Source of the DNA: Porifericola rhodea
GTDB taxonomy: Bacteria; Bacteroidota; Bacteroidia; Cytophagales; Cyclobacteriaceae
Reading direction: 5' to 3'
NCBI RefSeq assembly: GCF_030506305.1
Contig: NZ_CP119421.1
Span: 550,354-614,353, forward strand
DNA: 64,000 bases
Part shown: piece after piece, positions 44,482 through 58,600 of the stretch
Layout of the letters: each line of letters opens with the position of its first letter
Position numbering within the stretch: the first letter of the stretch is position 1
Translations under genes and position numbers: made by a program
Notes under the pieces: model-generated
What the model saw: only the letters and a program-made list of their open reading frames with translations
Told to the model about the DNA's origin: nothing
Databases searched by the model: none

Positions 44482-46078
44482 AAGCATTTATTTCTTCAGT
44501 CTCATCAAAAGACTCCACATCCTGATCTTCTTTTTTCTTACGCTTCTTTTTGACTACTACATCGTAAATATCTTTACGACGCTGCTGCAAGTTACGTACA
44601 CTGCCCTGTGTTCGTAATTTCTTGAGTAACTCTAAATCCAAATCACTTACTAGAGTAGTTTCTGTATTTGGTGTAGCTTCTGCAACTATTGCATCGTGCG
44701 GAAACGAAAAATCAGAAGGTGAGAATACTGCCGATTGTGAGTATTGAATGTCCATATTCTCTACACGAGGGAGATTACCCACACTACCAGAAACAACTAC
44801 ATAGCATTCATTTTCAATTGCTCTTGCCTGCGCGCATCTTCTTACTCTCAGGTAAGCATTTTTGGTATCAGTCCAGTAAGGAACAAAAAGGATATCCATT
44901 TCCTGATCTGCTAAAATCCTGCTGAGTTCAGGAAACTCCACATCATAGCAGATAAGAATACCAATACGACCTGCATCTGTGTTGAATACGCGTACATTTT
45001 CTCCACCCTGTAGTCCCCAGTAGCTTTGCTCGTCAGGGGTAATATGAAGCTTATACTGAGCATCTACATTACCATCGCGGTGCAGCAGATAGCTTACATT
45101 GTACAGTTTGTGTTCCTCATATACAGGCATAGATCCCGCTATGATATTAATATTGTAAGAAATAGCCAGTTCCTGCATTTTGTCTTTAATACTTTCTGTA
45201 TAATCTGCAAGCATACGCACTGCATCAGCAGCAGGAACATCTTTGAACATAGCCATGAGCGGAGCATTAAAGAACTCCGGGAACATTACAAAATCTGCAT
45301 TATAACTGGAAACCGTATCTACAAAAAACTCCATTTGGTGCAACAGGTCTTCCAGAGAAACTACTCTCCTCATTTGCCACTGTACTGCCCCTACCCTTAC
45401 GATAGATTTGGTACCACCAATCAGTTTTTCTGACTCATCGTAATACACATTGAGCCACTCTAAAAGGGTAGCGTAGTAATGCGAGGCCACATCTTCATCA
45501 GAATATTTAGTAATTACTTTGCGAACGTGAAAATCGTTGGCTAGCTGAAAACTAAGGACAGGGTCATAAATTTCTTTATTTTTGACTTCCTCAATATACT
45601 TTTTAGGGCTCATTTCGTCCCTATATTTTTTGTAGCCAGGGATACGACCACCGGCAATAATTGCTCTTAGATTTAAGTTCTCACAAAGTTCTTTTCGGGC
45701 ATCATACAGTCTTCTTCCCAATCGCATATCCCGGTATTCAGGGTGTACAAAAACATCTGTACCGTAAAGCGTATCGCCTTTGTAATCGTGCGTATCAAAT
45801 TTACCATAACCTGTAATTTCATCGTAGGTATGGTTGTCGCCAAACTTCCGATAATCAACTATAATACTAAGCGCACCTGCTACAACCTTTTCGTCTACCT
45901 CTATGCATATCTGTCCTTCAGGAAAAGCTTTTAACTGGTTTTTAAACTCTTTTTTAGTCCATGCCCCTCCTGCCTGAGCATAGACAATTTTCATGATTTC
46001 CTGAATATCATCGTAATCGCTTAAGCGAAGCTGTCTTAGCTTAAGACGATGGTGCTCTACAATCTCTTTATTGTTCAT
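44480..46078 (-). CDS. GNAT acetyltransferase-carbon-nitrogen hydrolase fusion
   Basis: The 532-residue protein joins an N-terminal GNAT domain (about residues 10-195, with VFVHPEYRDMRLGRRLYDAR as the acetyl-CoA-binding R-x-G-x-G/A-like part) to a nitrilase-superfamily domain (about 220-495). The nitrilase triad is visible as E in VMFPEFFNAP, K in YKLHITPDE and C in GILICYDVEFPE. A basic/acidic tail ends the protein. Relatives with this fusion are common in Bacteroidota, but their substrate is not established to my knowledge; an amide is likely split or an amine acylated. Confidence 0.88.
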   Translation of the reverse strand: MNNKEIVEHHRLKLRQLRLSDYDDIQEIMKIVYAQAGGAWTKKEFKNQLKAFPEGQICIEVDEKVVAGALSIIVDYRKFGDNHTYDEITGYGKFDTHDYKGDTLYGTDVFVHPEYRDMRLGRRLYDARKELCENLNLRAIIAGGRIPGYKKYRDEMSPKKYIEEVKNKEIYDPVLSFQLANDFHVRKVITKYSDEDVASHYYATLLEWLNVYYDESEKLIGGTKSIVRVGAVQWQMRRVVSLEDLLHQMEFFVDTVSSYNADFVMFPEFFNAPLMAMFKDVPAADAVRMLADYTESIKDKMQELAISYNINIIAGSMPVYEEHKLYNVSYLLHRDGNVDAQYKLHITPDEQSYWGLQGGENVRVFNTDAGRIGILICYDVEFPELSRILADQEMDILFVPYWTDTKNAYLRVRRCAQARAIENECYVVVSGSVGNLPRVENMDIQYSQSAVFSPSDFSFPHDAIVAEATPNTETTLVSDLDLELLKKLRTQGSVRNLQQRRKDIYDVVVKKKRKKKEDQDVESFDETEEINA

Positions 46079-46202
46079 ATTTAAAGTTTATTGTTTCGCT
46101 CTATAACAAGCGATTAACGCAATTTCGTTTTATTATTAACTTTTACCAAGCCCAGTCGTTTTATGAATGAACTATTTTTTTCAACCTTAAACTTTTTAAT
46201 GT

Positions 46203-46628
46203 ATGGCACTAAGAAAAGCAAATGCAGAATGGAACGGAGGACTTAAAAGCGGCAAAGGAAACGTGGCCTTAGGCAGCGGAGCCTTTGAAGGCGCTTACAG
46301 TTTCCAGTCTCGTTTTGAAGAGGGTAATGGCACTAACCCGGAAGAACTTGTTGCTGCTGCTCATGCGGGCTGCTTTAGCATGGCTTTGTCTGCAGCACTT
46401 GAAGGTGCAGGCTATTCACCTAAAAGTGTGAAGACTGAGGCTCAGGTCAGTTTAGTAAAAGAAGGAGAAGGGTTTGCAATTAATAAGATTAAACTAATTA
46501 CTCAGGCTAAGATAGCAGATATTAGCAAAGAAGACTTTCAGAAGCAGGCACAAGGCGCTAAAGAAAACTGCCCTATCTCGAAAGTACTTACTGGTACCAA
46601 TATAGAACTGGAAGCCAAACTGCTCTAG
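46203..46628 (+). CDS. OsmC-family peroxiredoxin
   Basis: The 141-residue protein has the OsmC pattern: GTNPEELVAAAHAGCFSMALSAALE with the first redox cysteine and AKENCPISKVL with the second. These two cysteines reduce organic hydroperoxides. The start MALRKANAEWNGGLKSGKG is typical of OsmC proper. It stands alone with its own terminator. Confidence 0.93.
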   Translation: MALRKANAEWNGGLKSGKGNVALGSGAFEGAYSFQSRFEEGNGTNPEELVAAAHAGCFSMALSAALEGAGYSPKSVKTEAQVSLVKEGEGFAINKIKLITQAKIADISKEDFQKQAQGAKENCPISKVLTGTNIELEAKLL

Positions 46629-46640
46629 TTTCATAGTCAT

Positions 46641-46679
46641 AAAAAAGGCTGCCTTTTAACTAAAGGCAGCCTTTTTTTT
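46641..46679. terminator. Bidirectional terminator
   Basis: AAAGGCTGCCTT and AAGGCAGCCTTT pair around a short loop, with A6 before and T8 after. It separates the convergent osmC-like and giant-protein genes. Confidence 0.88.
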
Positions 46680-46694
46680 ACTTTTCAAAAACAG

Positions 46695-49600
46695 TTATGG
46701 GGTACGGCCTCGCCATACTTCTATCCATCCGGTAAATTTATTTCCATCTGGCATTATCAGCTGATAGAAGTACATACCGTCAGCATTTCCTTCGCCATCC
46801 CATCCCTTATCATTGCTGTAATTGTCGGACTCATATACGATTTTACCCCAACGGTTTGTAATCAACATTTTAGCTCCTTGTTCACTATCTTCAGGAGTTA
46901 AGTTGATGATTTTGAAGGTGTCGTTATCTCCATCACCGTTAGGAGTAATAATATTCGGTATGTAAAGCTCAGCCGTGTAACGTACCTCAACTTCGTATAA
47001 CAACGAGCATCCGAAACGATCTCTCACCTCAACAAAGTAAGTGCCTCGCTCCATATCATGGTATTCATAGCTATAAGGTTGAATTACTGGATTGTCGTTA
47101 ACTACCTCTACCCAATCAGTAGTAGCTCCGTTAGGATCGGCCGCAATACGAACCTCATAAGGCTGACCTCCTCCCTGTATACTGTCCACCTTAATTGTTC
47201 CGTACGGTTCATTTACGTTGACAAATACAGTTTCAGCAACTGTAGCAGAAAGCTCTTCATCCCCTCCATCTATAGTAAATGTAGGTGAGCTTTCGGTACT
47301 GATGATGCCGCAGTTGGTTTGCTGTTGTACAATCTGGATTTGATAATCTCCTTTTGCCAGATTAGCAAAAGTATAGCTGCTAGGTATTGCTGAGAAAATA
47401 CGTGTAGCATATGGCTGTGCCTGGTCTACACTCATGATATTGATCGTAAACTCAGTATCTTCAGCCACTACTATATTGTTCACAGTAACAGAACCGCCTT
47501 CACCAAAACAGCTGATATCTTCACTGTTATGATCAAAGCTAATAGCTACTATACCTGTTTCTGGTATGTTCACTATTCTGCCTGAGGGGCAAGATTGTTC
47601 AGCGCGTGATGCAACGACTACATTGACATCACTGCCCGTGGGTACTCCCTCTACTTCTGTACTGGTAGTACCTGCTTCAATAACTGCAGTACTCACTGTA
47701 TCGCTACCTATAATGGCAAACACATCATAAGGCGCCGGCGCATTAGTAGCGGCACTTAACTGTACCTCCAATGTGGCTGTTTGTTCAGCGGCATCGCAAG
47801 TAGGAAGAGTATAGCTTATTGTATTGATCACCACGATATTTTCTACTACGCTGAATGAAGACTGACATCTAGGCGAACCCGCTTCATCAGTAACAATATA
47901 CTCATACTCTCCAGCAGGAAGCTCGTTAAAAGTAGCAGAACCTACGGCAGTCTGAGTTTCATTTACTGCACCAGAAGCAGCTACTACGCGGAAGCGGTAG
48001 GTCTGGTCTTCACCTCCAATTACACTAAAGCTTACTGCTCCTTCGCCGGTCTCACAGTTGGAAGCAGTCACTGCTACATCTACCGTTTTATCTCCAAGCT
48101 CACAAATCAGATCTGAACCTCCTCCTCCATTATTGGAGCAAGTAGTAATTACTGATGTGTACAATGTATCCAGTCCATTTCCTTCGTCATCGCGAATTAT
48201 GATTTCGTAGCTACCTGCAACTAGCTCTTCTGCAACGCCACCAGTAAAGAAGATAGGCGCACCTGACTCTACATTATTACCTACGATTTCTAATAAGCCT
48301 CCATTATTACATGAAGCAGGAACATTTACCGTGATGCGTCCATCACTACCTGCACATGTTTCAGGGCTAGTAGTAACAGAAGCAGTGTTTTGTACAGATA
48401 TTGTTCTGACATAAGATTTGATTTCTTCACAACCTCCCTGCGCATTTTTATCTCTAACGAAGATCGTATAATCTCCTGCTGCTAAGGAGTCAGCCAAGAA
48501 TACCAGACCTGGGAAGCTCCCTCCAGCGCTCCAATCAATAGAATCATGAGTAGCCACATATCGGTACTCAAAGCGCTCTGGAGTTGTAGTAGCTGTAGGG
48601 TTGATATAAACCATGAGTGCTCCATCTGCACTAGCAGGGCAATTTGTATTTTCAGATGAAATTACAAACTCTGCCTTTTCAAAACCACAGCCGCAGTCAT
48701 CTTCAGGGAGTGTGGTAAATGGTGCATCTCCCTGGGTTGAGGCACCTATACCACAAGCATTCTCTGTAGTCACCCTGTACTCATATGAAGTTTCAGTATC
48801 TAAAGTAATAAATGTAGCTGTATTAGTTGTAACAGTGAGAGTTTCAACAATAGTACTAAAGCTTGCATCAGTTGCCGCCTCAACAATGTAGCCTATTGCA
48901 TCAACATCTTCATCCCAGCTTACTGTAAAACCATCGCATGAGGCATTGCTGGCTTCTACATTTGTAGGGGCCAAAGGTACATCAGCAGTAGTAAAAGCTG
49001 TAGCTACCGATACATCGCTATCTCCACAAGCGTTTCTTGCAGTTACCTGGAAGGTATACTCAGAATTTATATCCAGACCTGTTACTTCCGTATTTTCAGA
49101 TGTAACTGTAGCTGAGTCCACTAATAAGGCATTTTCATCAAATACTTCTACAAAGTAAGCGTCAGCATTACCAATAGCATCCCAGTTTAATATGGCACTT
49201 GTACAATTTACTGAAGCGTCTAGCCCTGATGGCTGTGCCGGTTTTTCCAAAGTAGTAAAGCTGGCGACAGTTGCAGCAGCAATTCCACAATCATTAGTAG
49301 GAACAACTCTAATATGATACTCTCTACCTTCCAGAAGACCAGTTGAAAACAAGTATGTATTGCTGGTTACTGTTTGTACTTCTATAGGACTTGAGAAGTC
49401 TGAGTTGTCATCTATCGTTATTTCATACCTCTTAGCTTCATCAGGCTCATCCCAGGTTACTTCTAAACTATTACAAGCTGCTCCATCTTCTGTCAGACTA
49501 ATGGCTCCCACGCTAGCAGGCAAGTCTGCTGTGCTTGCTTCAATAATATCTGAAATATTTTCACCACAGGCATTCTTTGCAATTACTCTTACAAAATAAC

Positions 49601-52600
49601 TACTTCCAGGATTTAGATCACTTAGAGATGCGCTACTTTTCGTTCCTGGCACGTCGTTGAACGTATCTATAGAGCTAAAAGTATTGTTTACTGAAGCTTC
49701 AACCCTATAGGAAGAAGCAGTGCTCACTGTAGCCCATTCTACTTCAAATCCATCACAATCAGGATTAGTAATAGCTTGTATCACAGGCTGCTCAGGCAGA
49801 CCACTCAGATTTACTTCTACTACATTTGAGTCTGCATCATCAGAAATACCGCAGGTGGTTCTTGCTCTCACACGATAGTAGTAAGGCTCTACCTCAGTTA
49901 GGTTATCTACTTCATAAGTAGTAGCAGCAGTAATACTAACATTACTCCTAGTATCAATCACGGCAAAGGTAGGGTCAGTAGTCACATCCAGAAAATATTC
50001 TGTAGCTCCACTAACAGCAGACCATTCTGCTGTAAATTTGTCACACAAGCCGTTCACTTCTATCGCCTGGGGCGCAGGTACGGACTCAGTAATTACGCTA
50101 TCAGGTGCAGAATATACAGTGAAACCACAGCTTTTATCGGCACTTACTCTATAGAAATATTTGGTAGAAGCACTAAGGTTTGTATTTACTGTAAGACTAG
50201 TACTACCGTCTGTAATAGCGTATGGATTGTAATCAGCAATCAGACTTGCCGCATTAAATAAAGTATCAGTAGCTACCTGAACATTATAGTTTGCTACCCC
50301 CTCATTACTCCAGCTAATGTCAAAGCTGTTGCAGCCAATATTGATAGCTCCATTAACCATTGGAGCATTTTCTGGAGCAGGCTCACCTATAGTAATAGTA
50401 TCAGAAACAAATGTACAACCTGTATTGTCTACCAATTCTAGTACGTAATCACCAGCCACAAGTATATTGGTAGGGTCTTCAGTCGTACTAGGTATAGTAG
50501 TCGGACCTGTCCAATTATAAGTATATGGACCAGTACCACCTACTACATCAAGCGATATACTTCCGTCATTACCTCCATTACATGTAGCAGCATTTGCAAT
50601 TACATTCTCGATGCTTAGTGGTGCAGGCTCAGTGAGACTAACGCTTTCACCGTGAGAACAACCTGTACCATTATCTTGTATATCAACATAATAAGTTCCT
50701 CCTGATAAGCCTGTAATGCTGGTTGCTAAGCTACCTATCGGGAAGGTTTGCTCCGGTTGAACAAGACTTCCATCTTCAAAATGATATGCTACCCGATATG
50801 GCCCCGTACCAGCAAACGATACATCAATCTGGCCATTACCTGTTTCGTTTGCATTACAGCTACTATTGGTGCCTGTTATAAAAACATTTGCACTGATGTC
50901 AGCATTTTCTACATGTATAGCCTGGCTTCTTTCACATCCCGTTATATTATCTATTACAGTAGCAATATAAACACCACCCGGTACACCAGGGTTAGTTCCA
51001 TTATCTGATGGATTAGATATGTTGTTTAGCGAAGGGTCGTTATCAAAAGCATCTCCGTTGCTGTTAACCCATGCAAAGCTATAATCACCGCTTCCTCCAG
51101 TCATAGGATTAGGGAGTGGTGCTGTACTAATCACCCACCTTCCTCCAGGTGCTAGCGGATCACAAGTAGCGTCAGCACGGCCAAGAAATGAAATTTCGCT
51201 TAGAGGCTCATAAAACTCTATTTCAACAACATCGCTGCTTACGCAAGAGCCATTCGTTACTTCCCATCTGAATTCGTACATACCAAAATCACTTACCGTA
51301 ACGAGGGTTGTATCATTTGTAGGTGCACTAAAACTTACGATTTCTGTACCACTAGGAGTATTTTCTAGGGTCCATACTCCAGTACCTGACGTAGGTTCGG
51401 CAGCAACAAGCTGATAGGTCAGCTCACAAGAAGCAGCATCTGTACCCGCATCCGCAGTTATCTCCTCATTTATAGTAATACTTAGTCTGCTTGTATCTGC
51501 ACACAAATTAGGAGAAGTTCCCGGACTAACATATATGATTTCATAATTGTCTGGGTTACTAGCGCTAAGGTCAATTTCTCCGGTAGAAGCATTTATGGCT
51601 AATGCAGGAGCTGCGCTGAATGTCCCTCCAGGTACGGCTATAGAGACAGCAGGGTCAGCATCCCCCTGGCAAAACTCAGTAATACCTCCATAATTAAAGC
51701 TGGCATCTTCTACATCTCTGATCTCTAGCTCAAAAGTGGAGCTGGATGGACAGGTGCCAGACGTTCTATAAGTAATGGTATAAGTTCCAGGTGTACTTGC
51801 TTCCAGATTTATCTCACCTCGGCGGTCATCTTCCCACACTATACCTGCTACTGGGTCAAATGTTCCTGAAGCCCCACTTATTGATGCCAGAGGGTTTTCT
51901 GTTTCATTTTTACAATATACAGAATTAGGGAAGCTAAAACTCGCATCTTGCGTACCTCTAACATTAACTAAAACATCATAAGAAACAGCTGGACATCCAC
52001 CAGACTCAGTAATTGTATTTGTCATAGTATATGTACCAGGAGCACTCTCTGAAAGGTCTATCACCCCTGTATTTTCATCATAAACTAAGCCGCTTGGTGC
52101 AGCTGAAAATTTACCAGGGTTTCCTGTAGGGCTTGGGTCAGCATCGCTTTGGCAAAAGCTTGCTTCTCCATCTATAACTCCATCATAGTCAAAAGTAGCA
52201 TCCGGCGTGTTAGTAATGGTAACATTAAAAGACTGAATGTCTGTACATGAGGCTCCTATGATTTCATAAGTAATAGTATAGGTATCACCATCATTACCTA
52301 CTGAAGGGTCAATTTCGCCAGTAGCTGGATCTAAAAAGCCTATAGGAAGAGCTCCTATTGAGCCAAAATTTCCTCCTGCCTGGTTTACGATTGGCGATTG
52401 CCTCCCTGCAGCCTGACAATAGGTGCCTGATGTATAGCTAAAACCAGCATCTGGTGTTTCCACTATCGTCACCTCAAACGTAGAGCTTGATGGACAGCCT
52501 CCTGTTGTCGTATGAGTAATCGTATATACGCCTGGAGTACTGTTAGTTAAGTCTATCTCGCCAGTACTACTATCCACAAACACCAAGCCTGCCGTTGAAC

Positions 52601-55600
52601 TAAACACGCCCCCCGAGGTCACCACATTCTGAGCTACAGGATTTACTTCATCCTGACAGTAGCTGGACTGAGCATAGTCAAAGCTTGAATCTTCTACTTC
52701 AACTATCGTCACCTCATAGGTGGCCACTGAAGCTGAACAACTACCTGATGCTCCTATGGTATTGGTTACTGTATATACGCCAGCTGTACTGGCAGATAAG
52801 TCTATCTCGCCAGTACTACTATCTACAAACACTAAACCTGCTGTTGAGCTAAACACCCCTGCACTAGCACCAGCACCAAATGAAGGCGATGGATCTGTAG
52901 CATCCTGACAGTAGCTCGATTCAGCATATGTAAAGCTTGCATCAGGTGCATTAGTGATCGTCACCTCAAAAGTGCTACTGGTAGGACAGCTACCTCCAAA
53001 TCCATAACTTACTAAGTAAGTACCTTCCGAACTTGTTGAAGGATCTATCTCTCCACTACCGCCGTCAATGCTTAAGCCTGAAGGAGCTGAAAATGTACCC
53101 CCAGGGCTTGCTATAAAGTCTGGAAGCTCTGGGCCTCCATCCTGACATAAGGTAGACGTCGCATAACTAAACGAAGGGTCATTAGCTCCATCAATAGTAA
53201 TAGTCTGAGTCGCCACCGACGCACAGGCTCCTGTTGTCGTATAAGTAATCGTATATACGCCAGGTGCACTATTAGTTAAGTCTATCTCGCCGCTGCTACT
53301 TCCACTATTGCTACCACTATCCACAAACTCTAAGCCTGCTGTTGAACTAAACTCTCCTGCATCTCCACTAATCGTTGGGCTTACGTTAGAAGAGTATTGA
53401 CAGTAGGGACTGCCTGAATAACTGAAGCTTGCATCGTCCATTTCCACTATCGTAACCTCAAACGTAGAGCTTGATGGACAGCCTCCTGTTGTCGTATGAG
53501 TAATCGTATATACGCCAGCTGTACTCCCAGATAAGTCTATCTCGCCAGTACTACTATCCACAAACACCAAGCCTGCTGTTGAACTAAACACGCCCCCCGA
53601 GGTCACCACATTCTGAGCTACAGGATTTACTTCATCCTGACAGTAGCTGGACTGAGCATAGTCAAAGCTTGAGTCTTCCACTTCAACTAACGTCACCTCA
53701 AATGTAGAGCTTGACGGACAGCCTCCTGTTGTTGTATGAGTAATCGTATATACGCCAGCTGTACTCCCAGATAAGTCTATCTCGCCGCTGTTACTTCCAC
53801 TATTACTACCACTATCTACAAACACCAAGCCTGCTGTTGAACTAAACACGCCCCCCGAGGTCACCACATTCTGAGCTACAGGATTTACTTCATCCTGACA
53901 GTAGCTGGACTGAGCATAGTCAAAGCTTGAATCTTCTACTTCAACTATCGTCACCTCATAGGTGGCCACTGAAGCTGAACAACTACCTGATGCTCCTATG
54001 GTATTGGTTACTGTATATACGCCAGCTGTACTGGCAGATAAGTCTATCTCGCCAGTACTACTATCTACAAACACTAAACCTGCTGTTGAGCTAAACACCC
54101 CTGCACTAGCACCAGCACCAAATGAAGGCGATGGATCTGTAGCATCCTGACAGTAGCTCGATTCAGCATATGTAAAGCTTGCATCAGGTGCATTAGTGAT
54201 CGTCACCTCAAAAGTGCTACTGGTAGGACAGCTACCTCCAAATCCATAACTTACTAAGTAAGTACCTTCCGAACTTGTTGAAGGATCTATCTCTCCACTA
54301 CCGCCGTCAATGCTTAAGCCTGAAGGAGCTGAAAATGTACCCCCAGGGCTTGCTATAAAGTCTGGAAGCTCTGGGCCTCCATCCTGACATAAGGTAGACG
54401 TCGCATAACTAAACGAAGGGTCATTAGCTCCATCAATAGTAATAGTCTGAGTCGCCACCGACGCACAGGCTCCTGTTGTCGTATAAGTAATCGTATATAC
54501 GCCAGGTGCACTATTAGTTAAGTCTATCTCGCCGCTGCTACTTCCACTATTGCTACCACTATCCACAAACTCTAAGCCTGCTGTTGAACTAAACTCTCCT
54601 GCATCTCCACTAATCGTTGGGCTTACGTTAGAAGAGTATTGACAGTAGGGACTGCCTGAATAACTGAAGCTTGCATCGTCCATTTCCACTATCGTAACCT
54701 CAAACGTAGAGCTTGATGGACAGCCTCCTGTTGTCGTATGAGTAATCGTATATACGCCTGGAGTACTGTTAGTTAAGTCTATCTCGCCAGTACTACTATC
54801 CACAAACACCAAGCCTGCTGTTGAACTAAACACGCCCCCCGAGGTCACCACATTCTGAGCTACAGGATTTACTTCATCCTGACAGTAGCTGGACTGAGCG
54901 TAGTCAAAGCTTGAATCTTCTACTTCAACTATCGTCACCTCAAATGTAGAGCTTGATGGACAGCCTCCTGTTGTTGTATGAGTAATCGTATATACGCCTG
55001 GAGTACTGTTAGTTAAGTCTATCTCGCCAGTACTACTATCCACAAATACCAAGCCTGCTGTTGAACTAAACACGCCCCCCGAGGTCACCACATTCTGAGC
55101 TACAGGATTTACTTCATCCTGACAGTAGCTGGACTGAGCATAGTCAAAGCTTGAATCTTCTACTTCAACTATCGTCACCTCAAATGTAGAGCTTGATGGA
55201 CAGCCTCCTGTTGTTGTATGAGTAATCGTATATACGCCAGCTGTACTGGCAGATAAGTCTATCTCGCCAGTACTACTATCCACAAACACCAAGCCTGCTG
55301 TTGAACTAAACACGCCCCCCGAGGTCACCACATTCTGAGCTACAGGATTTACTTCATCCTGACAGTAGCTGGACTGAGCGTAGTCAAAGCTTGAATCTTC
55401 TACTTCAACTATCGTCACCTCAAATGTAGAGCTTGACGGACAGCCTCCTGTTGTTGTATGAGTAATCGTATATACGCCTGGAGTACTGTTAGTTAAGTCT
55501 ATCTCGCCAGTACTACTATCCACAAACACCAAGCCTGCTGTTGAACTAAACACGCCCCCCGAGGTCACCACATTCTGAGCTACAGGATTTACTTCATCCT

Positions 55601-58600
55601 GACAGTAGCTGGACTGAGCATAGTCAAAGCTTGAATCTTCTACTTCAACTATCGTCACCTCATAGGTGGCCACTGAAGCTGAACAACTACCTGATGCTCC
55701 TATGGTATTGGTTACTGTATATACGCCAGCTGTACTGGCAGATAAGTCTATCTCGCCAGTACTACTATCTACAAACACTAAACCTGCTGTTGAGCTAAAC
55801 ACCCCTGCACTAGCACCAGCACCAAATGAAGGCGATGGATCTGTAGCATCCTGACAGTAGCTCGATTCAGCATATGTAAAGCTTGCATCAGGTGCATTAG
55901 TGATCGTCACCTCAAAAGTGCTACTGGTAGGACAGCTACCTCCAAATCCATAACTTACTAAGTAAGTACCTTCCGAACTTGTTGAAGGATCTATCTCTCC
56001 ACTACCGCCGTCAATGCTTAAGCCTGAAGGAGCTGAAAATGTACCCCCAGGGCTTGCTATAAAGTCTGGAAGCTCTGGGCCTCCATCCTGACATAAGGTA
56101 GACGTCGCATAACTAAACGAAGGGTCATTAGCTCCATCAATAGTAATAGTCTGAGTCGCCACCGACGCACAGGCTCCTGTTGTCGTATAAGTAATCGTAT
56201 ATACGCCAGGTGCACTATTAGTTAAGTCTATCTCGCCGCTGCTACTTCCACTATTGCTACCACTATCCACAAACTCTAAGCCTGCTGTTGAACTAAACTC
56301 TCCTGCATCTCCACTAATCGTTGGGCTTACGTTAGAAGAGTATTGACAGTAGGGACTGCCTGAATAACTGAAGCTTGCATCGTCCATTTCCACTATCGTA
56401 ACCTCAAACGTAGAGCTTGATGGACAGCCTCCTGTTGTTGTATGAGTAATCGTATATACGCCTGGAGTACTGTTAGTTAAGTCTATCTCGCCAGTACTAC
56501 TATCCACAAACACCAAGCCTGCTGTTGAACTAAACACGCCCCCCGAGGTCACCACATTCTGAGCTACAGGATTTACTTCATCCTGACAGTAGCTGGACTG
56601 AGCGTAGTCAAAGCTTGAATCTTCTACTTCAACTATCGTCACCTCAAATGTAGAGCTTGACGGACAGCCTCCTGTTGTTGTATGAGTAATCGTATATACG
56701 CCTGGAGTACTGTTAGTTAAGTCTATCTCGCCAGTACTACTATCCACAAACACCAAGCCTGCTGTTGAACTAAACACGCCCCCCGAGGTCACCACATTCT
56801 GAGCTACAGGATTTACTTCATCCTGACAGTAGCTGGACTGAGCATAGTCAAAGCTTGAATCTTCTACTTCAACTATCGTCACCTCATAGGTGGCCACTGA
56901 AGCTGAACAACTACCTGATGCTCCTATGGTATTGGTTACTGTATATACGCCAGCTGTACTGGCAGATAAGTCTATCTCGCCAGTACTACTATCTACAAAC
57001 ACTAAACCTGCTGTTGAGCTAAACACCCCTGCACTAGCACCAGCACCAAATGAAGGCGATGGATCTGTAGCATCCTGACAGTAGCTCGATTCAGCATATG
57101 TAAAGCTTGCATCAGGTGCATTAGTGATCGTCACCTCAAAAGTGCTACTGGTAGGACAGCTACCTCCAAATCCATAACTTACTAAGTAAGTACCTTCCGA
57201 ACTTGTTGAAGGATCTATCTCTCCACTACCGCCGTCAATGCTTAAGCCTGAAGGAGCTGAAAATGTACCCCCAGGGCTTGCTATAAAGTCTGGAAGCTCT
57301 GGGCCTCCATCCTGACATAAGGTAGACGTCGCATAACTAAACGAAGGGTCATTAGCTCCATCAATAGTAATAGTCTGAGTCGCCACCGACGCACAGGCTC
57401 CTGTTGTCGTATAAGTAATCGTATATACGCCAGGTGCACTATTAGTTAAGTCTATCTCGCCGCTGCTACTTCCACTATTGCTACCACTATCCACAAACTC
57501 TAAGCCTGCTGTTGAACTAAACTCTCCTGCATCTCCACTAATCGTTGGGCTTACGTTAGAAGAGTATTGACAGTAGGGACTGCCTGAATAACTGAAGCTT
57601 GCATCGTCCATTTCCACTATCGTAACCTCAAACGTAGAGCTTGATGGACAGCCTCCTGTTGTTGTATGAGTAATCGTATATACGCCTGGAGTACTGTTAG
57701 TTAAGTCTATCTCGCCAGTACTACTATCCACAAACACCAAGCCTGCTGTTGAACTAAACACGCCCCCCGAGGTCACCACATTCTGAGCTACAGGATTTAC
57801 TTCATCCTGACAGTAGCTGGACTGAGCGTAGTCAAAGCTTGAATCTTCTACTTCAACTATCGTCACCTCAAATGTAGAGCTTGATGGACAGCCTCCTGTT
57901 GTTGTATGAGTAATCGTATATACGCCTGGAGTACTGTTAGTTAAGTCTATCTCGCCAGTACTACTATCCACAAATACCAAGCCTGCTGTTGAACTAAACA
58001 CGCCCCCCGAGGTCACCACATTCTGAGCTACAGGATTTACTTCATCCTGACAGTAGCTGGACTGAGCATAGTCAAAGCTTGAATCTTCTACTTCAACTAT
58101 CGTCACCTCAAATGTAGAGCTTGATGGACAGCCTCCTGTTGTTGTATGAGTAATCGTATATACGCCAGCTGTACTGGCAGATAAGTCTATCTCGCCAGTA
58201 CTACTATCCACAAACACCAAGCCTGCTGTTGAACTAAACACGCCCCCCGAGGTCACCACATTCTGAGCTACAGGATTTACTTCATCCTGACAGTAGCTGG
58301 ACTGAGCGTAGTCAAAGCTTGAATCTTCTACTTCAACTATCGTCACCTCAAATGTAGAGCTTGACGGACAGCCTCCTGTTGTTGTATGAGTAATCGTATA
58401 TACGCCTGGAGTACTGTTAGTTAAGTCTATCTCGCCAGTACTACTATCCACAAACACCAAGCCTGCTGTTGAACTAAACACGCCCCCCGAGGTCACCACA
58501 TTCTGAGCTACAGGATTTACTTCATCCTGACAGTAGCTGGACTGAGCGTAGTCAAAGCTTGAGTCTTCTACTTCAACTATCGTCACCTCAAATGTAGAGC

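Noticed and set aside
52720-57078. Four identical 62-residue plus-strand ORFs at 52720, 53962, 55666 and 56890
   Set aside because: They are antisense shadows of the four 744-bp block copies of the giant gene. Their identity reflects the repeat, not a real gene family.
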